Made by a program: the position numbers and the translations under genes
NCBI GenBank assembly: GCA_963565915.1
Contig: OY751486.1
Coordinates: forward strand, 2,790,001 to 2,854,000
DNA length: 64,000 nucleotides
Direction: 5' to 3'
From: Entoloma clypeatum
Lineage: Eukaryota > Basidiomycota > Agaricomycetes > Agaricales > Entolomataceae
In this document: one piece after another, positions 10,326 through 19,563 of the stretch
Layout of the letters: every line of letters starts with the position of its first letter
How positions within the stretch are numbered: position 1 is the stretch's first letter
The notes under the pieces: model-generated
What the model was told of the DNA's origin: nothing
The model's input: the letters and a program-made list of their open reading frames with translations, nothing else
Database searches by the model: none

Positions 10326-10469
10326 GGGGATAAAAAGAACTGTGGGAACGTTTCACTGGCCGTCGACTTATGGTTCAACTTTCGGCGATTGCCAAGGTGC
10401 TCGGCAGTCAATGCCGAGCGAGTGTGTTGTTGAAACTCGCGGCCTCAATGCCCAAACCGTGGCATCATA

Positions 10470-11050
10470 GGCCTCAAATATACTTATTAACTGATTTAGG
10501 GATGTTTATAAACCTATAAGAAGTATATATACAGTTAGATACATGAGCCATGTATGGTAGAGAGTCTGGGCAGCAAATTGATGTATCAAATCACATTGTA
10601 AATCGTGATAAAAAATTTGGTGGATTAATCATGGAGATATAACACTTTTACTGAAATATGCATATTTGATTATTTCTATCTTATCTAGACATCTTAAAAT
10701 TATTCAAGGTGTTTCAGAAGGTCAATATATATGTATTTATTAGTTCTATGACTTAAAACCCTTATTAGACCATGAGGAAGGTGCCGCGCGCACCCACGCG
10801 ATGCATTCTGCGCATTGTTTACTATTATTTAGTTATTTGGTGCAGAGCTCTGCATCACTATATCATAAGATCCGTGGCGAAATTTCACAAAATAGATACA
10901 TAGTCAGTGACACAAAATGCTCTAATACTTGATTGATATAGTGCATAAGCTTTTGCTGCCCCTGTGTAAGACATGTAGGCAGATGTGCGATGTTTTTTTA
11001 AGTGTGTTTATATTTAGTTGACACATTTGATGCGCGCCTGATGCACGTCC
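10470..11050 (+). repeat. Dispersed repeat R1, copy 1
   Basis: AT-rich repeat of about 580 bp, co-linear with 47400-48225. Shared blocks include CATTTGATTATTTCTATC, a central TATTAGACCAT/TATTAAATCAT-GAGGAAGG region, and GCATTGTTTACTATTATTT. Similarity is roughly 70% by eye, broken by indels. There is no coding potential, and no terminal inverted repeats could be fixed. It might be an old MITE or LTR. Confidence 0.5.
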
Positions 11051-11178
11051 AAACGAGGGCAGGCTATTTGCCCTTATTTGCTTTGGCTGCTTTCTGGGCC
11101 AAACAAACCCTTTGCCCAGTTCGCCATCTGACTTTCATGCCCACTCTTGCCCAACGGCCCCCACTCACGCGCAACGGC

Positions 11179-11546
11179 TGTTACGGACTAATGACTACGG
11201 ACGTATATGCTTACTTTTTCACTTTTACTCATCGGCCCCTGCTTACACATATCGTATTATACTTTATTTCCTTTAGTATACTTCGCTCCCGCGCTGACTC
11301 GCTTTCCGCAGCTGTCTGACTCATTCCGCAGTCGTCTTACTCAGACGCACTGCCTTCCGCAGTTATCTTACTCAGATACACTGCCTTGCGCAGCACTGAC
11401 TCATATGCTATCGCCTATGGTCAGTACCTATATAAACCCTTTGTACTATAGCTAGATTCCTTAGATTTAGCAATCACATTGCTCTTCGCCTTTCCATCTT
11501 CCTGCATACTCTGCCCGAACCTTGGAACGGTTTGTTACGCATAACA
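11179..11546 (+). repeat. 5' LTR of the Ty3 element
   Basis: This LTR contains TATATAAA at 11429-11436. AGATTTAGCAA at 11463-11473 is about 30 bases downstream, the right distance for the transcription start. That 11-mer is the exact reverse complement of the primer-binding site. U3 holds short repeats with CCGCAG and ACTCAGA. Confidence 0.93.
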
Positions 11547-11548
11547 AG

Positions 11549-11559
11549 TTGCTAAATCT
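11549..11559 (+). other. Self-priming primer-binding site
   Basis: TTGCTAAATCT, two bases after the LTR, is perfectly complementary over 11 bases to 11463-11473, the inferred 5' end of the transcript. In Tf1 of fission yeast the first 11 bases of the RNA fold back and prime reverse transcription without a tRNA. The same layout is seen here; the mechanism is inferred. Confidence 0.7.
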
Positions 11560-11585
11560 CGTTAGGTTCGCCCAGAGCGAAGAGA

Positions 11586-13204
11586 GCAACTACCAGACGA
11601 GTCAAGACGTCGCGCTTCTTTGAAGACTTCACCAGTAACCCATTCGCCTCACCAGAAGCCCGACAGGAGGAGCTAAGTCCTCGAGACAGTATCGATTTTA
11701 CACTCATCCAGCAGTACATCGAATCGGAGATCCGTCGCATCCTACAGCAGGTGCTTGACGAAGAACTAGACAACGACGAGCATCGCCCCCACGGCGAGAT
11801 AGCAGAGAGCATCCATCTTGCTCGGCAACACCAGATCGCGCGGTACAACGCCCGACAGAACGAACTCGAAAGCTTTCGCGTTCAAGAAGGACCTCAGACA
11901 GGTCGGATCACAGAGATCAGAGAGTTTATCGGTGTCCAGACAACCGTTATCAGAAGATTGATTAGGACGCTCACATTGAGACGTCCCAGAGCCGCATCAC
12001 CACGTCTTACTCGAAGCAGCAGATCTACGCCCACTTCACCACCAACGAGCAACAGACCGAGTACAACCGTTGGGCACGAAACGAGAGACTTGACCCCTTC
12101 TCGCGACCAACAGACGCGCAGGAACAGAGATTCCTTAGAGATCTACAGAGGAAATACCCCGAACGTTTTGCCACCGATTCCGCCGACGAGTCCCCTGACG
12201 AATCTACTTTTGACTCCGCGCAGTCAGATACCGAACAGACGCCTAGAACAGGGACTAATTTTCAACCCCTACCTGTATCCCGAACCCCATCTTCATCCCA
12301 ACAACCCGACACCTCTCCTACTCCGCAGGTTCTAGACATGGCAGAAGCACCGACAGTGCAAACGATGGATACATCCAAGATCATCAAAGATCCTGGGATG
12401 TTCAAAGACAGACACACCTTTGACGAGTGGTGGAAAGCCACCAAACTATACATCAGGTTCCAGAAGGGCCTGTCCGACGATCAGAAGATCCTGGCGGTGT
12501 TATCCCGCATGATGGAAGGGTCCGGTAAACACTGGGCCAGCAACAAGTTAGACGATCTTGCCACCGATGACGAGAACATCACCTGGTTAGGATTCTCAGA
12601 CGACATCGCTACGCGATTCTCTATTGCCAACAAATCGGCAGCGGCCAAGGCGAGACTCGAAGTCCTGAAACAGGAGAAACGCACCATCGACGAATTCTTG
12701 GACGAATTCGAAGAGCTCTTGAAGCTGTCAAACCTTGGCGAAGAAACTGGGAAATACATCCTGGAAAAGAACGTCAACCGCAGAATTTCTGAACAAGTGG
12801 CTAGCGATGACAAGACGTACACCGATTATGCAAAGGAGATCCGAAACAAGGGACGACAGATGGAGGGACATGCATTAGTCATCCGAGGGGGTGGCGACAC
12901 ATGCACCGGATCGGGCACCACTTATGGTGGTCAAGGCAAAGCCATGGAGATCGACAAAGCAGGAGTAGCCCGTTGCTACAACTGTCAGCGCTTTGGTCAC
13001 CTTGCCAAAGACTGCAAAGCCCCAAAGAAGAAAGATGGTCGTAAGTGTTTCAACTGCGACCAAGAAGGACATATCGCGCGCAACTGCCGCAAGCCGAAGA
13101 AGAACTCTGGAAAGATTAGGAAGGTGTCTGATGGAGATACCGATGATGATGAAACCATCACCATAGAGACCGATGAGAAGGATTTTCCCGAAGGGTCCGA
13201 TTAA
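11586..13204 (+). CDS. gag: gag (capsid and double zinc-knuckle nucleocapsid)
   Basis: The secure part starts at ATG 12338 and has 288 residues. A retrotransposon gag domain (MFKDRHTFDEWW... to FLDEFEELLKL, about residues 25-135) is followed by two CCHC zinc knuckles, CYNCQRFGHLAKDC and CFNCDQEGHIARNC, and an acidic tail. It forms the particle and binds the RNA. Upstream, 11556-12335 is open in one frame and 11966-12337 in the frame of ATG 12338, both with protein-like composition but no ATG. An N-terminal extension with a frameshift near 11930-11966 is therefore likely. The end of gag overlaps the pol frame (13177-13204), consistent with a -1 frameshift; a T-rich tract (GATTTTCCC, 13181-13189) is there, but it is not a canonical slippery heptamer. 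Confidence 0.85.
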
Positions 13205-14390
13205 ACGACGCTAAGTCACGACCCTTATCCATTAAACGAACTCGCTTGCCTGGTGCAGTTACAGACAATATAACTTATGTTATCCCTGCAAAGCGAGCCG
13301 TTGCATCAACTAAGATTGTCAAGGGAGATAAACCTCCAAAACGACGAGAGATCAAGCTGCAAGCTCAGATCAAAACACGACGAGGACCAAAGGCCATTCG
13401 ACCCGAGGTCGATAGCGGATGTGAACGTACATGTATCCATCCCAGAATAGTATGTGAACAGAACCTTCCCACACGTGGAATAAAGCCCATATCAATCCTA
13501 AATGCGGATGGATCGCCGAACCGACAACAGAAAGCAGAAAAACTTGCCGAAGTCAAGCTGGACTTAGGAACACACCAGGAAACCATGGAAGCAATGGTAT
13601 TGGACATTGGGAGAACAGATATGCTTTTGGGACATGACTGGTTGGTGCACCACAACCCTACAATCAATTGGACGACCGGCGCCGTAACATTCAACCGGTG
13701 CCCATCAACATGTCAAACCAAACACTCGGATTTCAGGGTTAACCTTAATGGTCGCAAACATCGGGTTCGCATGGTGGAAGTACGAGACAAGGACGCACCC
13801 AAGAAATCGGATCAGAAGTGGAAGCCCGGAGACCCCATATTGGAAGCAGTTACTCCCACACCACCTCCCACAACCAAACGACCCTCATACGTTGAACGTT
13901 TTGCCCATCTTTTTGAAAAAGAAAACTTTGACAAGATCCCAAAGGAAAGGGAATGGGACCACGGCATCGAACTTACACCGGACGCACCAAAGGAGCTAGG
14001 GGGAAACACGTACCCTATGACCCAAAAGGAGCAAGAAGAACTGGACGAATTCATCGATGAAGGCCTGGCAACCGGAAAGATCCGACCGTCCAAATCCCCT
14101 TATGCATCACCCTGCTTCTTCATTAACAAGAAAGACGGTTCCAAACGATTGGTACAGGACTATCGCACGGTTAACAAATTCACGGTTAAGGACAAATTCC
14201 CACTCCCACGTATCAACGACCTCTTGGATGTATTGAAGGACGCAGTCTACTTCAACAAAATGGACATCATGTGGGGATACAATAATGTGCGGATCAAAAA
14301 GGGTGACGAATGGAAAGCCGCCTTCTTGACCAGCCGAGGATTGTTTGAACCATTGGTCATGTTTTTTGGTCTCTGCAATTCCCCGGGAAC
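13177..14390 (+). pseudogene. pol: pol, first part: protease and start of RT
   Basis: This frame opens at 13177 in the -1 phase relative to gag and has no ATG of its own, as expected for a gag-pol fusion made by frameshifting. It holds an aspartic protease (VDSGCERTC) and the RT fingers and palm, with YASPCFFINKKDGSKRLVQD, KMDIMWGYNN (first catalytic Asp) and LVMFFGLCNSPGT. There it is cut by an inverted solo LTR. Without the insert (367 bp plus the 5-bp duplication) the frame continues directly into the second part. It is called a pseudogene only because of that insertion. Confidence 0.88.
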
Positions 14391-14757
14391 TGTTATGCGT
14401 AACAAACCGTTCCAAGGTTCGGGCAGAGTATGCAGGAAGATGGAAAGGCGAAGAGCAATGTGATTGCTAAATCTAAGGAATCTAGCTATAGTACAAAGGG
14501 TTTATATAGGTACTGACTATAGGCGATAGCATATGAGTCAGTGCTGCGCAAGGCAGTGTATCTGAGTAAGATAACTGCGGAAGGCAGTGCGTCCGAGTAA
14601 GACGACTGCGGAATGAGTCAGACCGCTGCGGAAAGCGAGTCAGCGCGGGAGCGAAGTATACTAAAGGAAATAAAGTATAATACGATATGTGTAAGCGGGG
14701 GCCGATGAGTAAAAGTCAAAAGTAAGCGTATACGTCCGTAGTCGTTAGTCCGTAACA
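14391..14757 (-). mobile_element. Inverted solo LTR inside pol
   Basis: An LTR of the same family as the host element, in reverse orientation (TGTTATGCGTAACA ... AGTCCGTAACA), 367 bp. It is bounded by the target duplication GGAAC (14386-14390 and 14758-14762). It has several differences from the host LTRs (for example GCGTCCGAG where they have GCGTCTGAG). A full-length insertion was probably reduced to a solo LTR by LTR-LTR recombination. Confidence 0.95.
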
Positions 14758-17226
14758 GGAACGTTCTCTCGGATGATGGCCAGCCTATTCAGGGATCAGA
14801 TCCGTCGGCGCATCTGTGTGATTTACATGGATGACATAGTGGTTATTGGTAAAACCAAGGAAGAACTCGCCCGGAATACCGAAGAGATCTTGCAGATCCT
14901 GTCGGACAATGACTTGTTCCTAAAGGAGAAGAAGTGTCTTTGGGAAGTAACGAAATGCCCCATATTGGGATATGTCGTTGGTGAAGGACGTGTCGAGATG
15001 GAAACTGAAAAGGTGGACACAATCCGGAACTGGCGAGTACCCACATCAAAAAAGGAAGTCCAGAGGTTCCTGGGATTTGCCAACTTTTATCGACGCTTCA
15101 TTGAAGGATACTCAAACATCGCAAAGCCACTCACGACACTTACGGGAAATACAGCATTCACATGGGGACCAGCGGCACAAAAAGCATTTGAAGGTCTCAT
15201 ACGGGCAATCACGACAGCACCAGTCTTGGCATTGCCCAAACCGGACGGACAGTTCAGGGTTGAAACCGATGCATCGGGTTATGCGATTGGAGCGGTACTC
15301 TCACAGAAACAAGACGACAAGTGGCATCCTATCGCGTTCTTGTCGCAGACCATGTCCGCGGCCGAACAGAATTACGAGATCTATGACAAGGAACTCTTGG
15401 CAGTCATGGAAGCACTGAAGGACTGGCGACATTATCTACTTGAAGCCAAGGAACGTTTCGAGATCTTAACCGATCACAAAAACCTGGAGTATTTCCGGCG
15501 TCCTCAGGACCTAAACCAACGACAGAGGCGCTGGAAGATGAAGTTACAAGACTATGACTTCGAATTGCGACATGTACCTGGGAAGACAAACGCGAAAGCA
15601 GACATCCTGTCACGTTTACCCTGGTATGAGACGGAACTCGAGCCGCAGGACAGCGACCAAATGCTCAAGGAGGGGCTATTTTTGAAACGATTGGAATCAG
15701 AAGATGTGATACAAATGGAGATGTTCACGGAGGAACAATTCTTTGAAGGGGGTGAAACATCTGATTCCATCAAAATCGGAAACGTCACAACCATCAAAAA
15801 CCCATGGATCGTACGCATCAAGGCCTCGAATCGCATGGAGACAGAAGTAGCCCAGGGTCTGAAGAAGAATCCTCACTGGTACCAGCAGGAAAATGGCATC
15901 ACCTACGCAGGAGAACGAGTCTATGTTCCACCAGACCCACAATTGCGCCAAGAACTGATGTTTGAAGCGCACGACGCACCAGTGGCAGGACATCCAGGAC
16001 AGTATCGAACACATGAACTTCTCACTCGCACCTACTGGTGGCCCACCATCCTACATGACGTAAAGAAGTATGTGAAAGGTTGTGACACCTGTCAACGCAA
16101 CAAGATCAGCCGCCAAAGGAGACACGCCCCTCTGCACCCTAACGCCGTGCCAAGTCAACCATGGGAAGACATAGGGATTGACGTCGTGGGACCGATACCA
16201 GAATCTGATGGGAAGAACGCAATTCTGGTCATCACGGACAGACATTCAAAGATGCTTCATCTCATCCCGACAACCGTGGAACTATCGGCTGAAGGATTAG
16301 CCAAGATCTATCGGGACCAGATATGGAAACTTCATGGAATTCCCAAGAAGATCATCAGCGATAGGGGACCGCAGTTCGCTGCGAAGTTTATGGAGATACT
16401 TTGCCGCATGTTAGGGATCAAAAGAAATCTGTCCACTGCGTACCATCCACAAACTGATGGACAGGCCGAACGATCGCATCAGGAAACCAAGGTGTTCTTA
16501 CGAAACTTTGTCAACCATCTACAAGATGATTGGGCAGAATGGATCGCAATCGCAGAATTCCAGTACAATGACAAAGAACATCAAGCGACAAAGTACACAC
16601 CATTCTATCTCAACTACGGTCTGCATCCTTGGAAGGGAGAACTTGTGTTGGAAGACACCAATCCGGCAGCAAACGACTTCTTGAAAAAACTCAAACAGGC
16701 ACGAGAAGAAGCCAACGCAGCACTGAAACAGGCACAGGATCAGATGAAGAAGACAGTTGACACACGACGAAGCCCGTCTCGGGATTACCGCATCGGAGAC
16801 AAGGTGTGGCTGGAAGGGACTAACATCAGGACTGATCGTCCCTCAAAGAAACTTGATGCCCTCCGACACGGACCGTTCAAAGTCCTAGAGAAGAAAGGAG
16901 CTAGCGCATACCGTCTTGATCTTCCCAAAACCTGGAAAATGATCCACCCTGTGTTCAACGAAACCCTGTTATCGCCATACGAAACCCCGAAGTATGCCAT
17001 TCAGAAAAAGAAGCCAGCCCCTGATCCGATCATCGTCGAAGGACAAGAAGAATACCATGTCTCCACGATCCTGGACTCTCGAAAATTCCGCGGAAAGATC
17101 CAGTACCTTGTCCAATGGGAAGGGTATGGCCCAGAAGAGAACATGTGGGAACCTCGGACTAATGTTCAGAACGCTCAAGACTTGATCCGAGACTTTCATC
17201 GGCAAAATCCATCGCGTCCACAATAA
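14758..17226 (+). CDS. pol: pol, second part: RT, RNase H, integrase, chromodomain
   Basis: Continues the frame broken by the solo LTR. In order: RT active site YMDD (IYMDDIVVI); RNase H with VETDASGYAIGAVLSQ, the KELLAVMEAL region and LTDHKNLEYF; the integrase HHCC zinc finger (GHPGQYRTHELL...CDTCQ); the integrase core with GIDVVGPI, ISDRGPQF and HPQTDGQAERSHQ (D, D, E); and a C-terminal chromodomain (YHVSTILDSRKFRGKIQYLV, QWEGYGPEENMWEP). The chromodomain of such elements binds modified histone H3 and steers integration to heterochromatin. No stops interrupt this part, and all catalytic residues are present. Confidence 0.95.
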   Translation, partial: GTFSRMMASLFRDQIRRRICVIYMDDIVVIGKTKEELARNTEEILQILSDNDLFLKEKKCLWEVTKCPILGYVVGEGRVEMETEKVDTIRNWRVPTSKKEVQRFLGFANFYRRFIEGYSNIAKPLTTLTGNTAFTWGPAAQKAFEGLIRAITTAPVLALPKPDGQFRVETDASGYAIGAVLSQKQDDKWHPIAFLSQTMSAAEQNYEIYDKELLAVMEALKDWRHYLLEAKERFEILTDHKNLEYFRRPQDLNQRQRRWKMKLQDYDFELRHVPGKTNAKADILSRLPWYETELEPQDSDQMLKEGLFLKRLESEDVIQMEMFTEEQFFEGGETSDSIKIGNVTTIKNPWIVRIKASNRMETEVAQGLKKNPHWYQQENGITYAGERVYVPPDPQLRQELMFEAHDAPVAGHPGQYRTHELLTRTYWWPTILHDVKKYVKGCDTCQRNKISRQRRHAPLHPNAVPSQPWEDIGIDVVGPIPESDGKNAILVITDRHSKMLHLIPTTVELSAEGLAKIYRDQIWKLHGIPKKIISDRGPQFAAKFMEILCRMLGIKRNLSTAYHPQTDGQAERSHQETKVFLRNFVNHLQDDWAEWIAIAEFQYNDKEHQATKYTPFYLNYGLHPWKGELVLEDTNPAANDFLKKLKQAREEANAALKQAQDQMKKTVDTRRSPSRDYRIGDKVWLEGTNIRTDRPSKKLDALRHGPFKVLEKKGASAYRLDLPKTWKMIHPVFNETLLSPYETPKYAIQKKKPAPDPIIVEGQEEYHVSTILDSRKFRGKIQYLVQWEGYGPEENMWEPRTNVQNAQDLIRDFHRQNPSRPQ

Positions 17227-17341
17227 AAGAACAAACTTTGAGCCATTTTCCACATTGACTTCTGTCACATCGAGTTCCCCGCTCCAACTCTTCTCGCCCA
17301 ACACGCTGTTCTTCTTATACCTTTCAAACATCATTTGTGCC

Positions 17342-17710
17342 ATGTCCAACATCACCGCCGCCTCCACCGATGCTTCCGATATCAACCCCACCATCACCAC
17401 CCTCATCGGCGAAGCGCTCTCCATGCGCGACCAGATCCACGCGCTCAAAACCTCCGTTGCCGACATCCTTCACCGGCAGATGCATATCCGCCTTCATACC
17501 CTTTCCGATTTGCCAACCGCCCCCACCGCTGAGGAGAAACTCATCCTCAAAAACTATACCAACACCCTTGCTGTCGAGAACCGACGCCTTCGCCTCGCCG
17601 TTCGAGGTTTAGAGTTTGCCACGGCGGTAAACGATGAACTGATAAAGGATTGGGGTAACCGAGTTGACCCTGCCTGGGCCGATCCAAATGGCAACGATGG
17701 ATGGGAGTAG
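17342..17710 (+). CDS. ORF3 of the Ty3 element, unknown
   Basis: A 122-residue frame starting at ATG 17342 (open upstream to 17255), between pol and the polypurine tract, where some retroelements keep an env or accessory gene. The N-terminal part is Thr/Ser-rich; the middle (about residues 20-95) has heptad-like spacing of Leu/Ile with charged residues and may form a coiled coil. There is no signal peptide or membrane segment, so it is not env-like. Codon use is GC-rich at the third position, like that of pol. I do not recognise the family. Confidence 0.5.
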   Translation: MSNITAASTDASDINPTITTLIGEALSMRDQIHALKTSVADILHRQMHIRLHTLSDLPTAPTAEEKLILKNYTNTLAVENRRLRLAVRGLEFATAVNDELIKDWGNRVDPAWADPNGNDGWE

Positions 17711-17734
17711 GTAGTCTGTGAGGACACAGACCTT

Positions 17735-17747
17735 GAGGAGGGGAACA
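17735..17747 (+). other. Polypurine tract
   Basis: GAGGAGGGGAACA immediately before the 3' LTR, the expected plus-strand primer of the Ty3 element. Confidence 0.75.
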
Positions 17748-18115
17748 TGTTACGGACTAATGACTACGGACGTATATGCTTACTTTTTCACTTTTACTCA
17801 TCGGCCCCCGCTTACACATATCGTATTATACTTTATTTCCTTTAGTATACTTCGCTCCCGCGCTGACTCGCTTTCCGCAGCTGTCTGACTCATTCCGCAG
17901 TCGTCTTACTCAGACGCACTGCCTTCCGCAGTTATCTTACTCAGATACACTGCCTTGCGCAGCACTGACTCATATGCTATCGCCTATGGTCAGTACCTAT
18001 ATAAACCCTTTGTACTATAGCTAGATTCCTTAGATTTAGCAATCACATTGCTCTTCGCCTTTCCATCTTCCTGCATACTCTGCCCGAACCTTGGAACGGT
18101 TTGTTACGCATAACA
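17748..18115 (+). repeat. 3' LTR of the Ty3 element
   Basis: 368 bp, identical to the 5' LTR apart from 17809 (C, where 11240 is T; a CpG in this copy). It is followed by ACGGC, the second copy of the target duplication. Confidence 0.95.
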
Positions 18116-18149
18116 ACGGCCCATCCTCACATCCTGTAAATACATATGT

Positions 18150-18362
18150 AGACCCTGTATTAGCACCCAAAAGACCGGTCTAGACCGGTCTCAACCGGTC
18201 TTTTACCGGTCTTCAAAAAAAAAATTTGTGTCGAGACCGAAGACCGGGGCCGTCCCAATTTAGCAAGACCGAGACCGCGGTCTTGGTCTATTTCGGTTCA
18301 TTTTTCGGTTCAGTCTGGTCCAGTTCCAGTCCTATTGGACTGAACCTTGAAACACTAGCCAT
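18150..18362. repeat. ACCGGTC-rich dispersed repeat, copy 2
   Basis: Runs of AGACCGGTCT and GACCGAGACCG, ending in GAACCTTGAAACACTA, the inverted counterpart of the start of the block at 9596. Same family in opposite orientation. Confidence 0.45.
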
Positions 18363-18566
18363 TTCCATCTGCATTGCCGCCTTGATGTTTTCCCAACTTG
18401 CCGCTGACAGCTGGCAATATCTATCAATCCCTCAGCCTTGCCGCCTGGCACTCCTTCACACTTGAGGCTTGTTCAAGAGCTTTTCTGCTTCTTCCACTGA
18501 TAATTAATCAGCACTCTTCATGTGTTATCACATTGCCAAGGGTTCTGATATTCATCCATTTGCTGT

Positions 18567-19304
18567 TCAGTCAATAAATGTGAAGTTTTGTTCTTTCTCA
18601 CCTGATGTGCTTTCACCTCTTGACGGAAAGAGCAGTGCAGGATCAATGGAAATATGTTTCTTTTTTGAATTTGTATGATTTATTGCCAGCCTCGCCAGCA
18701 GCTTAAAGGTTTTCAGCGCTGTTGCTGGTACATGATATTCTGGATCACCATCATTTGGACCATTCACTGGTGACAGTGGCACAAAACCTTGTGCGATGAG
18801 ACCCATCATCTTGTATTGATTCAGTATTACCAGCAGATTCTGTTCTGTTGTCATGTGCATTGTTTTCACAAGTCCTGTTGCTGCCCAGCTTGCCAATGAG
18901 CCAGCATTGCTATCCAGATCATCGGCTGACTTTCCTGTTGCCGCTGCAGGCACTTTTTCCTGACTTGCCACCCAGCTTGCCAACAAGCCGGCATTGCTGT
19001 CCAGATCATGTCGCTGCACTGCCGACTTTGGTGCATCCTGAGTTCTTGTCTCTGGCTGATGCTTCTTGGAATGAGAGGTTCATAATAAAGGTATCTGTTG
19101 TTGAGCCTCTGTCCCTGTCTCTGGATATGTTGCTATGCAACTCGTGTTACCCTTCACTAAATATTGCTTGAATCGAAATGCATGTTCAACACCATGCTCT
19201 TCTTGCCGACATTTTACATGCTCAAAAAATTGGTGGATCTCGTTCTTTTTGAGTGCGTGGATTATGCATAGTGAATGAAACAGGGAGGTACTTTGGAGCC
19301 ACAA
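18567..19304 (-). pseudogene. Family B gene fragment (B'), C-terminal part
   Basis: Read on the minus strand, this is a diverged copy of the C-terminal part of gene B (22047-24087). FFEHVKCRQEEHGVEHAFRF matches FLEHVKSRQD-HGAGKAFRF, and VNGPNDGDPEYHVPATA matches INGPLDGDPQYSVPASA, in the same order. The middle holds DLDSNAG-LASW repeats absent from B. The 5' part is missing: at about 19320 homology stops and the repeat module of 19349-19563 begins. There is no start codon and no known function. Confidence 0.6.
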
Positions 19305-19348
19305 AGTCAGATGTGCTGCTTGTTGTTACAGACTCTACAGTATGCGGA

Positions 19349-19563
19349 TCAGGTAGTCAACCTACACTGTATTGTAATATACGGTCTAGCGAACGCATAC
19401 ACTGTATGGTAAATTATGGAAGCAGCGAATTCGCCACGGCAGGCGGCGACAGAATGAAATGTGGCCGGCGACAAGTCAATGCGGCCGGCAACAAACTCTA
19501 TGCCCCCGGTGACAAACTCAATGCAGCCGGCGACAACAATCGGCCGACAACAGTCAAATGAAA
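19349..19563. repeat. 35-bp doublet plus GCCGGCGACAA tandem repeats
   Basis: Starts with TCAGGTAGTCAACC, then two copies of a 35-bp unit (TACACTGTA at 19363 and at 19398, each followed by an imperfect GTAATATACGG/GTAAATTATGG palindrome). About five degenerate 20-21-bp units around GCCGGCGACAAACTCAATGC follow (19440-19560). The same doublet, in the same order and before the same type of repeats, occurs at 45897 (and in the duplicate at 55278). Confidence 0.65.

Larger units (their letters stand above)
11179..18115 (+). mobile_element. Ty3/gypsy chromodomain LTR retrotransposon (Tf1/sushi-like)
   Basis: A complete element of 6937 bp including an inserted solo LTR. It has LTRs of 368 bp with TGTTACGG...GCATAACA ends, self-priming PBS, gag, pol, a third open frame, polypurine tract and 3' LTR. 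It is flanked by the 5-bp target duplication ACGGC (11174-11178 and 18116-18120) and sits in minisatellite-like sequence. The LTRs differ at one visible position (11240 T against 17809 C), so the insertion is young. Protease, RT, RNase H and integrase are all recognisable, and pol ends in a chromodomain, which places it among the chromoviruses. Confidence 0.95.
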
